A DNA stretch of 64,000 nucleotides from Eutreptiella sp. 'Long Island Sound 2002'. Taxonomy: Eukaryota > Euglenozoa > Euglenophyceae > Eutreptiales > Eutreptiaceae. This document shows, one piece after another, positions 9,597 to 18,105 of this stretch. The stretch lies in assembly GCA_964036045.1 (NCBI GenBank), contig OZ038382.1, forward strand, positions 144,658,961 through 144,722,960, in the 5' to 3' direction. How positions within the stretch are numbered: position 1 is the stretch's first letter; each line of letters opens with the position of its first letter. The notes under the pieces were generated by a model. The model was not told the DNA's origin and did not search any database. It saw only the letters and a program-made list of their open reading frames with translations. A program made the translations under genes and the position numbers.

Positions 9597-10306
9597 GTGC
9601 TGTGGACGTATGCGCAGCAGCACAGCGACACACCGGGACGTGCTCGCTGGTTATACTAATTAATAATTCAAAAAGGCAGAGGCCAGGTAGAGGCCAGCTG
9701 GACTGCGCTCCACCTCTGGGCACACGCTTGCTGAACCAGGATGGAGGCACAGAGTCGGAGGGTAAGCGCATAAATGAATCACTGGCAAACAGTTCACCCT
9801 TTCCCCTTCCTTTCCAAAATGCTGCTCGGCAGCCCTCGACAGCCACCAAGGCCAGAGAGCAGCTGAGACACTGAGACACAGGGTGCTGGGCAAGAAGCGG
9901 AGGGTTAGCGCAGAAATGACTGGCTAGTCGCTCAGCTTGGTGCTGGTGGCGGCTGATCTGCGCCCGCGCTCTGACCTCAGGTCGCAGCCTAAAAACAAAC
10001 ACAGAACCATGGCAGGATGGGAGAGAGAGCACAGGAAGGAAAAAGCAAATTGCAGACGCATGGGTTGGACGCGGGCTCACTCGCAGGGCCCATGCCACAG
10101 TGGGCGGGCCGAGGTCGTTTCCCCATGTAGCTCGCCAGGACCGCCTCGCAGGGGTCGAGGGTGCTACACGTGTCTCACCAGTTTTGGATATGCAATGACA
10201 GGCAGGACCCCTTCAGGGTCTAACCATAAACTCAGACATGGGTATACTGGCAGAGCCCTGCCGAGGCGGGCCGAGCCATTTCCCCGACATGAAAACAGCG
10301 GCAAAA
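9597..10306 (-). other. Element A 3' untranslated region without recognisable gene
   Basis: Between the microsatellite and the first tandem repeat I see only short unsupported ORFs. The stretch lies downstream of the pol stop codon at 10595 in the sense of element A, and is assigned to its 3' untranslated region by position alone. Confidence 0.4.
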
Positions 10307-10434
10307 ATTCAGCGTAGAGCCTCTCTGGGGGCCGAACCCGACAGCAAGAATTCAGGGCAGGGCCCGTCTGGGGGCCTAACCCAACACAAAAACTCAATGC
10401 AGGGCCCTACTCGGGGTCGAACACGACTAACCCG
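10307..10434. repeat. Three ~43-base tandem repeats
   Basis: Units start at 10307, 10350 and 10392. Each begins (A/T)TCA, carries a (G)CAGGGCCC or TAGAGCCT core, then a (T)GGGGGCC(G/T)AACCC-like segment, and ends with an A-rich link. They are degenerate relative to each other. They lie downstream of pol in element A. Function unknown. Confidence 0.65.
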
Positions 10435-10498
10435 TGCACTAGGGCCCGCTACCGCATGGTGGTGGGCCGAGGCGTAATGGGCACTGCTTTGATATACT

Positions 10499-10566
10499 GT
10501 AGGTGACATGTAGCGAAGGTATGTGACATGTAGTCAATGTAGGTGACACGTAGTGAATGTAGGGGA
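10499..10566. repeat. 20-base tandem repeats just after the element A pol stop
   Basis: Three 20-base units (10499-10518, 10519-10538, 10539-10558) and a partial fourth share the pattern GTAGGTGACATGTAGTGAAT with one to four changes each. They lie within about 30 bases of the pol stop, on its 3' side. Confidence 0.8.
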
Positions 10567-10594
10567 CCTAACAGTGGCGGGGAGGGATGGGAGG

Positions 10595-12721
10595 TCACAA
10601 TGGGACCTGAATGCCATGCTTGGCATTGTAGGCCCGCCAGGGGTCGCAGACATGGTGCAAAAATTGGTCCCTGGTCTCCCATGTCCACTCCACGTGACCT
10701 TTCCACTTGACAAGCCACTTGTGGATCTTGCCATTACCCCGAGTGGAAGGCACCTCCTTGAAATCCACCACATCCTCCACCACCCAGCTATCGTCGTGCT
10801 CGGGGGAGGGACGGAGCGTGTGGTGGTCGCATTTCAGCTTAACCCCCGACAACAGCGGTAGGGCCAGCTTGAGACGGCTTATTCCCAAAATTGGAGGTCC
10901 CTGGGCGGTCGCCACACGGTATCGGCCCCCGCCCATAATTTCGAGGATCTCATATGGTCCCGACCAAATGCGGGCCAGCTTGTCAAAATGGCCGTCCTCA
11001 CTTTTGGGCAAATTGCGGACCCGGACGCGGTCACCCACTTCCCACAGTTTTTCAGGGGGCGTCTTTCGAAATTCTTTCTCGTGTTTTTCATGGATGGCCG
11101 TCAGCTTTTGCTGAACCTCCTCACGCTCACGCCCGAGACGCAAGAAAAAATCAATCGCGTCTTCGCACCCGTTTTCCTCCACAATGGGAGGCATGTCCCC
11201 GAATCCAATTGGATCCCTCCCGAACAAGAGACGGTGGGGAGAGTACGGCGCTATAGCACCCGGAAGGTCATTGAGACCCCACAGTGCCATAGGCAATTTC
11301 CAGTACCATTGACTGGTGGGTGTGTTGGTCTCTTGCAGGTATACCCTAAGGGTTTCAACGACACTTTTTACCGCCCTTTCGGCCCTCCCATTGGTCTTGT
11401 GATCGTAGATCACCGACTCGTGGGTGGAGATGCCAGCCAAATTGCAAAGAGTGGTCACAAACTTGTTATTGAAATATTTGGCGTTATCCCGCAGGATTTC
11501 ATTGGGAACGCCTGTAAAAAACACGCACTTCTCCAAAACAAGTTCTGCCAATTTGCGGGCGTCGAGACCCTTGAGGGTAGCTGGTATGGCTATAACATAG
11601 CCAGTCGCTCGGTCAACTATGACGAAGCAACAGTCCACAGTGTAACCTTTGCGCACCTCGCACGTAGGGAGATGGACTATGTCCATTGCCACTGAGGCAA
11701 ACGGATATTTGGGGATGAGGTAGTATTGGCAGGTCTCAGGGTGCCGACCACATCGCGGCTTACACGTCCGACACGTGTCGCAGCGCTTGATTACATTCTC
11801 CACGAGCTCCCGCAGCCGCGTAGGGGTGTATCCGTGGAATTTGTAGCGTCTGTGTAGGAGTTCCAGCGTCTTATCCACCCCTGGGTGACTGCAGGAGTGC
11901 ACCGCTTGTATGACCTTAGAGGCCACCGCTTTGGGCAGTATCACGTAATGGTGCTCAAGGAGTTGCCCTCGGCCGTTAACATGCCGGTCCGCGCGTCGGT
12001 GCTCCGCCACGCCAGTCCTAGCGGCCGCATACTCCCCTTTCAGGGCAGGGTCAGTCTGGTAGTGCGGGGCCCAGTTGTGAAATAGGAACTCAGTCGGAGG
12101 GGGCATCATGACTGTGCCCTTATCAGGCATATCTGCCTTCTTTTTGGGCCCTGCTCTACACCACGCCTGCATGGCCTGGTAGCACTGTACGTGCGTGGGG
12201 GGCTCACTTTGTGGATGTGCATTCTCACAGTAAGCGGTAAGCGCGCGCAGCATAGCCGTATTGGGACCGTCCCAACAGTCGGCAGGAAGGGTGTGGCGCA
12301 TCAAGGCGGCCGCGCCCTGGGACCAGCATTGTGCGTCCATATACGCCTTAGCCTGGCGTCGCTTGGACCTCCAATGCAACCCTTGTGCATCCGGGGCATT
12401 GCGTGCGTACTTGCACGAATCATGGCGCACACTGACTACGTCACCGGACATGGTGTGTGCTAGCTGGCGCACCGTAGCACGTCGGGGTCCCGTAGGCAAT
12501 GCATTGACAAATGCCTGCTGCCGGCGGGCCCTTTCGACCTGTTCCGTGAGCTCCCTGTCCTTAAAGAACTCTGAGGTCCTGTCACCATGATTAACGGGCC
12601 GTAAGGCCGCATGCCACTGACGAACTGCTCCTGCCAGGCTTTGACCCGTGATTGGCAATGTGCAGTTCACTTCCACCCCGTGGACCCGTACGTGGTCGGT
12701 ATTAAGGTCCAGGTGTTTCAA
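10595..12721 (-). pseudogene. pol: Element A pol, integrase and chromodomain segment
   Basis: About 708 codons. A helical N-terminal part is followed by an H-x3-H...C-x2-C zinc-binding motif (HSCSHPG ... CDTCRTC). The integrase core has MDIVHLP and VIVDRATGY for the first acidic site, RDNAKYFNN for the second and GRAERAV for the glutamate, so D, D and E are all present. A typical chromodomain signature (WLVKWKGH ... WTWETRDQF) closes the protein. Chromodomains direct Ty3-type integration to modified histones; that role is inferred from the family. The segment is open, but it is separated from the upstream part of the same frame by a TAG at 12743-12745, so the copy is annotated as a pseudogene. 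The natural stop is TGA at 10595-10597. Confidence 0.85.
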
Positions 12722-12742
12722 CCGTTCCCCATCCGGGGTGTT

Positions 12743-13636
12743 CTATGTGCGAGGTGGTAAGGGGGTATGGTGGGGCTCGGGGTCGACCGTAGGGGCCGAC
12801 CGTGCCAGTGCTGCGTCGACCCACTGCGCAGTTTCCCGCTTTGATGCATCCCAGCCAGCTTGGTCGGCATCGCTCCCATGCAGGTTGGTGTCGGGGTTGG
12901 CCAGGTAAGCAGGGTATGACCACCTAGACAACACATCCGCTGCCCCGTTGTCTTCCCCCTTGATGTAGACAACTTCCAGGGGGAACCTTGCCAAAACCTG
13001 GTGCCAACGGGACCGCCTACCCACTGGACCACCCATGCGGTCAAAGTCCTCTTTGACCCAGGACTCCAAACATTTGTGGTCCGTGCGGCATTTGATTTTT
13101 ACGCCCGTTTGCAACCAGCTTCTAAACTTGTACAGGGTGGCGACAATCCCGTACATTTACTGATCCGAAATGTGCCAGTTCAACTGGCCCGTTTTGTGGT
13201 AGGACCCGTCAGGCCGTTTGGTCCTGGTGCCCTGTAACTTTTTCGAAAAAAACGCCACTGGGCGGAGGTTGCCGTTAGCATCCTCCTGCTCCAGTGTACC
13301 CCCAAACGCGAAGGTACTGGAATCAACAGTGATCCACCAGTTCTTGCTGAGATCAGGAAATTGGAGTATCACCTCCTTTTGGAAGCGTTGTTTCAGCTCC
13401 TCAAACGCCTCCTTCATTTCGGGGGTCCAGTAAATCTTCCCCTGGAGTTTGTAATGTTGTACCAGTTCTTCCTGGCTCATTTTGGAAAAATTGGCCCTTT
13501 GGCGGGTACCAGTACCAGGCAGCAAATCAGTTTGCCGCTGGTATTTTTTGGCCTTTTTCTGGGCCTTTGTGAGGCACATACCTTGCAAGGCCATTTGCAG
13601 GGGGGCGGCCATGCGCGCGTAGTCATGTATGTACAC
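12743..13636 (-). pseudogene. pol: Element A pol, RNase H segment, split by TAA
   Basis: Downstream of RT in the same frame. It starts just after an in-frame TGA (13643-13645) in the RT thumb (YIHDYARMAAPL). RNase H begins with WITVDSSTFAFGG and a typical PVAFFSKKL. It is cut by a TAA at 13157-13159, in the place where homologues usually have a catalytic-region glutamate (DQ-E-xYGIVA). It continues with CRTDHKCLESW and ends with a Ty3-like VVYIKGEDNGAADVLSRW. Both halves stay in one frame without an indel. RNase H would remove the RNA template during cDNA synthesis. Confidence 0.8.
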
Positions 13637-13642
13637 GCTATG

Positions 13643-14347
13643 TCACTGTGTAAACCCGAGGAATCCCTTGAGGTGGGTGGGAGTGGTAATGTCCTCCCAC
13701 CGCCACCGTTCAATGGCGGCTACCTTTTCAGGGTCCCTGTGCCTACCCCCCGGTGTGAGTATGTGTCCAGAAAATTTAACGCGAGTGGCGAACATTTTGC
13801 ACTTTTCGGGCTTCAGGGAGAGCTTGTAGTGTGCCAAAATTTCAAACAACTCCCGTAGCTGACGCTCATGGTCCTCTATGCAGAGACGACTAAGTTTTTC
13901 GTTCCTCTCCAGATTGTCCCGGTCAGGGGTACCGTGTGGCAGGTCATCAATGTACGGCTTTGTACGAAACCGTTTCGTGAAACCTTTTTTGTCCCCAAAC
14001 CCGGTATCCGGGCAGGCCGCCACCATGCGCTGGTATGCCGTGGGTGCCGTTTCTAGGCCCATGCGGAGTACCAGCCATTCGTACACCGCCCATGGTGTCA
14101 CGAAGGCCGTATATTGCCTGCTTTCAGGCGCTAAATGCATTTGGTGAAGCCCGTCTTCGAGGTCAAAGACGGACCAAAGTGCATTTCTACCCTGCGAGAG
14201 GATCATATCCTCTATGACCGGGAGGGGAAAGGGGTCGTCGCTGACCTGGGAGCTCAGGTGGCGGTAATCAATTACCAGCCTCCATTTTCCCCCAGGCTCG
14301 GGGACCACAAAGGCCCGTGCACCCCACACCGAATCAGACTTCTGCAA
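13643..14347 (-). pseudogene. pol: Element A pol, reverse transcriptase core
   Basis: About 234 codons of a Ty3-type RT: WRLVIDYRHLS, motif A SVFDLEDGLHQM, motif B-like region LRMGLETAPTAYQRM, motif C PYIDDLPHG with both aspartates, and a thumb entry GFLGFTQ. The core is intact, but it is bounded by in-frame TGA codons at 14354-14356 (upstream, within the RT N-terminus) and 13643-13645 (downstream). An insertion of about 20 residues (GFGDKKGFTKRF) lies between motifs B and C. RT would copy the element RNA from the tRNA primer at 20350. Confidence 0.85.
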
Positions 14348-14353
14348 GAAGCC

Positions 14354-15085
14354 TCAGGCAATAAATTTGTTAACGAGTTCGCGGAAAGCCGCGTCTCGTA
14401 TGCCGCACGTGCGGTATGGCACACATTTCTGCGGCTGTGGGGTGGCGGTTTTAAAGGGTATGGCATGCTCCCCGTGCGGCCAGGGATCCCGCGGGACCTC
14501 CTTGATGGGTGTGTGTTGAAAAAAACTTTCTTTGAAGGACTCCTGTAATTGGGCCCTTATTTCCGCACAGCGGGGGTCCTCCTGGTCCGCCTGCACTGCC
14601 GCCCGCACCGACCGTTGAGACCCTGGGCGGTAGTATTTCACCTTGGCGTCATGTTCAACGAGGTCCCGTAACCGGGGAGAGGTGTCAGTATCACCCTCAT
14701 ACCCACCAGCAACTGCGTCGCAGGCACTGTCCCGGACGTTGCTGGAGAATGCATCAAAAAGAACCACCCTGGTGGTCCAGCCTCTGGATGGAGGGAGGAC
14801 AAAACCCGCATTGTCCTGGTAGACCGGTTGGTCCGCCGGCAAGTCCCACCAATCCAGGGCTATCTCCCCCAACTCCCAAAACCAATCATGTGCCTTCCAC
14901 ACAGGGAGAATCATTATCCCTTGGGCCTGGTCCATGATGGCCTTGAGGACGACATCCTGCATTCTAGAGAAGGGGGCATTAACCCATAGGTGGTCCCGGC
15001 CCCAGTCCTTGAAGAAGGCATCCTGGGCCTGCGTCCAATACGGCGGGAACTGGGCGTTGCATTTTTGGGCGAATGCATCAACCAT
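14354..15085 (-). pseudogene. pol: Element A pol, Dam-like methyltransferase domain and RT N-terminus
   Basis: About 243 codons. The first ~90 residues read VDAFAQKCNAQFPPYW ... DHLWVNAPFSRMQDVVLKAI ... GIMILPVWKAHDWFWEL. This has the spacing of the Dam-like (N6-adenine methyltransferase type) domain described in DIRS elements, with NAPF at the place of the catalytic (N/D)PP(Y/F/W) motif. The second half is the N-terminal extension of RT, ending ...RELVNKFIA, with a TGA where the sequence continues GFLQKSDSVWGARAF. The domain lies between protease and RT, as it does in elements B/C and E/F. The family assignment is by eye and no search was run. Confidence 0.65.
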
Positions 15086-15100
15086 GGACTGCTGCTCCCT

Positions 15101-16039
15101 TCATGAAACCCCTGCCCATGCCAAAATCTCTTGCTTGAGACTCGGCAGTACTGCGTATGCCTCGGTTTTATAAGTACGACTAGCTGACTTATGTAGCGCC
15201 CTGCGCCGAGCTGCGGTTGGTAGTGCCTGGGCCTTCTTAGAAATAAGGACGGGCCGTACCGAGGTGGTACCTGAACTGGATCCTGGGAAGCGACCGTACC
15301 GTTGGACTACCTGCTTGTCCGTGGGGGGGTCCGTACCGGAGAGCCTGGGCTGTCTTGTGGGGGGTTCTGGAAGGGCTTCTCCCCTCCATTGGCCGTTGTG
15401 GTTCTGGTGGTATCCCCACCCCCCGGCGAAGCTGTCTGGGAACGCGGTGTGGACGGGGGAGGGGGTTGTGAGGGCCCGAGCTAAAATAGGCTCGCCCTCT
15501 TCTGACTCGGCCTTGGATAACCCTTGCTCGCTCTCGGTACCGCCCTTGGGACCCACGGCTGAATGACACCCACACTGCCGCAGGCACTGCCACCTAAACC
15601 GCTGTGGCTCGACTTCGGGGGGGGGTATGAAGCGGGGAACTCCGTCCCCGGCTTCCCTCGTGGCGGTAGGGGGGGGTATGGACTGTGGTGGCTTGTACCT
15701 AGCCTGAGCTATGGTCATCCACTTCATAGAATATGGGGGTCCGGTTGGAGGAAAATCTGCATACTGCGGGTCCCCCATGCTGTCCTCATACTCCTGAACC
15801 AAACAGTACGAATCATCACAATCAAACTGTCTATCTGGTGCCACCAAACCTACCGAGACACACTGGCAGACCGTAACAGGCTGTCTGGGCGGGGTTACCA
15901 ACTGCTGCTTGGGAGGAGAGGGTAACAGCTGCTCCCCTCCTAAGCTAGCGTTGCGTGTCGCTGACATGACGGTGGCTACTGTGGTGACTTGCTGCACCGC
16001 CACAGCTACTGCCGCCACTTGTTGTCCCAAAGAGGCCAA
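15101..16039 (-). pseudogene. Element A pol linker, unrecognised
   Basis: About 312 codons in the same frame as the protease (upstream) and the Dam-like domain (downstream). It is rich in Pro, Gln, Thr and Ser, with a Cys cluster (VCQCVSVG ... DCDDSYC-like spacing) that I cannot assign. It ends at TGA 15101-15103. It is probably a linker of the Gag-Pol polyprotein. No conserved enzyme motif is visible. Confidence 0.5.
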
Positions 16040-16105
16040 CGTCTGCGTGATGGCGGCAGCCCATGTCGTCCATTGTACACTGGGAGTTTCCTCGCCGCGA
16101 GCCTC

Positions 16106-16732
16106 CTAAATCAATAGAGAGGGGAGATTAGGGTCGGTCCCCACTTCCCGCAGGACAGTGGGTTCGGAGTACTCTGCCAACGTATCCACTAGGCAGTCCC
16201 GAGAGGCATCAAGTTGTAACCCATAGCATTTGAGGAATGGGTAGCCGACTATACAGCCATTGCTGATTTCGGAGGAGTATACAAAGACCTGCTCGCAGGT
16301 TAAAAACCCCTCGACTCCATGCCGGTCCCGCACGGGCACGGTCAGATCCAGCAAGGCCCCAATTGTCCCTCCTGCCACCGCGTCCCCTCCTACGGACGTA
16401 ATGGCAAGGGGTTTCCGCGCCGGTCGGAGCGTACCGCTCGGAAAAAATGAGGGGGGAGCGATGGCAAAAGCCTGGCTCCCTGAGTTGACCAGGGTAGGCG
16501 CTGGGCTCTCTTCACCCGTTCTCCAGCAGGCACTGCCCTGCACCACCAATTCCCGGTGCGTGCCTGTTGAACCAGGCGCGCGCCGGCGACGCACCGCACA
16601 TACTCGGGGTCGTCGGAGGGTACGGCGCGTAAGAGCATCGTAAATTGGGCTCACCGGCACCGACCGTATGGTTGCAGTAGAAATGATGACCTTCAGCGCC
16701 GACGGACTCCGTACAGGGGGTGGATCCGTCAA
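16106..16732 (-). pseudogene. pol: Element A retropepsin-like protease with altered active site
   Basis: About 208 codons. The C-terminal half has the retropepsin layout: an active-site-like LVNSGSQAFAIA, a flap region, and a late CIVGYPFLKCYGLQLD that corresponds to the usual hydrophobic-hydrophobic-G-x-(D/P)-F-L segment. The catalytic triplet D-(S/T)-G is N-S-G here (AAC codon), a single base from aspartate. The enzyme would be inactive as it stands. The segment is bounded by in-frame TAG codons at 16106-16108 and 16838-16840. Confidence 0.65.
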
Positions 16733-16837
16733 CGCCGGCCGAGCCTGCGGGGTGCCAGCAGTATGGTCAGCGTCCCGCAGCCTGGCTACTCTCTTGCGAG
16801 CGCGGCGCTCGCCTCTCGTAAGCCACCCCCGACGTCT

Positions 16838-17764
16838 CTACTGACGCGGGTTCCTGGAGCGGCCCCTTGTCGGCGCGTTGGCCGCCGCGGGTTGGGCCGC
16901 GGTGTCTCCGTCGGCCTTCCCTTTGGCGTCCCCCTGAGGGGCTGCCTCGGCAGGCTTACCATCTTTGGCATCCACTTGGGCCTGCCAGGCACGGGCAACA
17001 TTTTTGTTCACATGATATTGGCACTGGGCAGGGTGGTGGTCACCCCCACACCACATGCACTTGTCATCCTTGGCCATTTTAGTGGCATGTTGGAGGGCCC
17101 AGTCAACCTGTTTCTGTTGACTCGGGGTCAAGCCTTGGGCGGCGGCTTTGTCGTCCCCCTGGCGAGGCTTGCGGTCTCCCCAAGACCCGCTACCCCTGGA
17201 AGAGTCGCCGCGCTGCCCCTTGCCTCTGCCCTTGCCTTTGCCCTTCCCCTTGCCAGTTTTACGGCAAGGAGTGCGGTCCCGATGGTCATCCGCCTTCTTG
17301 GGCTTGGGGCAGTCTGCCGTCCGATGTCCCTTTTCACCGCAGTTGTGGCATGCGCCCTTGAAGGCTGCGGGTGCGGAGGCGCTGCGCGTCTGCACCGGGG
17401 TTGCCGGTTGCGCCTCGTGATGGCGTTTTTGTTGCCACTTGCGCTTATCGCGCCAGGTGAGTTCGTGCACCACCTGGGAGTGCACAGCCTCCCAGGTGAA
17501 GTCACCGTGTAGTGCCTCTAACTTTGCAAGCTTGGCAAGTTCGGCCCCGTAGCCTCCATGACGCTCAAGCGCCTGGCGCCACACCTGTTTGGCACGCTGT
17601 GGGGTGATGGCCCACTTGCGCGCCATGCGGCGAGCGTGTAACACCCACTGGATTATCCAGAGGCTGTAGTTGGCCACAGTTTTTGGGCGGGGCAGGTCCA
17701 TTGCGATACATTGCTTCTCCAGGAGTTCGCCGGACACCCTGCCCTGGCCGATAGTAGAGGCCAC
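16838..17764 (-). pseudogene. gag: Element A gag, capsid C-terminus and zinc knuckles
   Basis: About 308 codons. A helical capsid-like region (W-rich, with WRQALERHGGYGAELAKL) is followed by a canonical CCHC knuckle, CHNCGEKGHRTADC. After a Lys/Gly-rich stretch (GKGKGKGKGRGKG) comes a second, looser finger, CMWCGGDHHPAQC. This is the nucleocapsid part of Gag, which packages the element RNA. The upstream capsid part is separated by TAG 17780-17782, and the downstream protease part by TAG 16838-16840. There is no frame change at either. Confidence 0.8.
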
Positions 17765-17779
17765 GCCGTATATCTGGTC

Positions 17780-18058
17780 CTATGTCCAGCCGGCATCCCG
17801 AACCAGACTGGCGTATAAGTTTCCTTCGTCTGGGAAACACGAGCAGAAAAGATATGCTAGGAGATCTGGCGCCATGCGCTTACACCAAAATCCCCTGTAA
17901 CGGTCCCATTCGGGCTCAAACGTGGCCCAGTCCCCTCGGAAGACCGGCCTCTTGAGGAGGTCTTTAATGACTTGTCTAGTCTGGGGGTCTAGGGTCTCTA
18001 ACTCCAGCTTGTTGGTGCCGAACAGCGCCCTGACCTGAACATTCGGGCACGGAGCCAT
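17780..18058 (-). pseudogene. gag: Element A gag, capsid N-terminal part
   Basis: About 92 codons starting at an ATG (MAPCPNVQVR). It continues RGDWATFEPEWDRYRGFW ... DLLAYLFCSCFPDEGNLYASL, which has the spacing of the retrotransposon Gag capsid domain. The same frame is open upstream only to a TAG at 18077-18079. The frame differs from that of the coiled-coil ORF, which ends at 18106. Confidence 0.6.
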
Positions 18059-18105
18059 CAGGTACAGAAAAAGACCCTAGGTCGGGTGTGCCCAGGACTG
18101 GGGAC

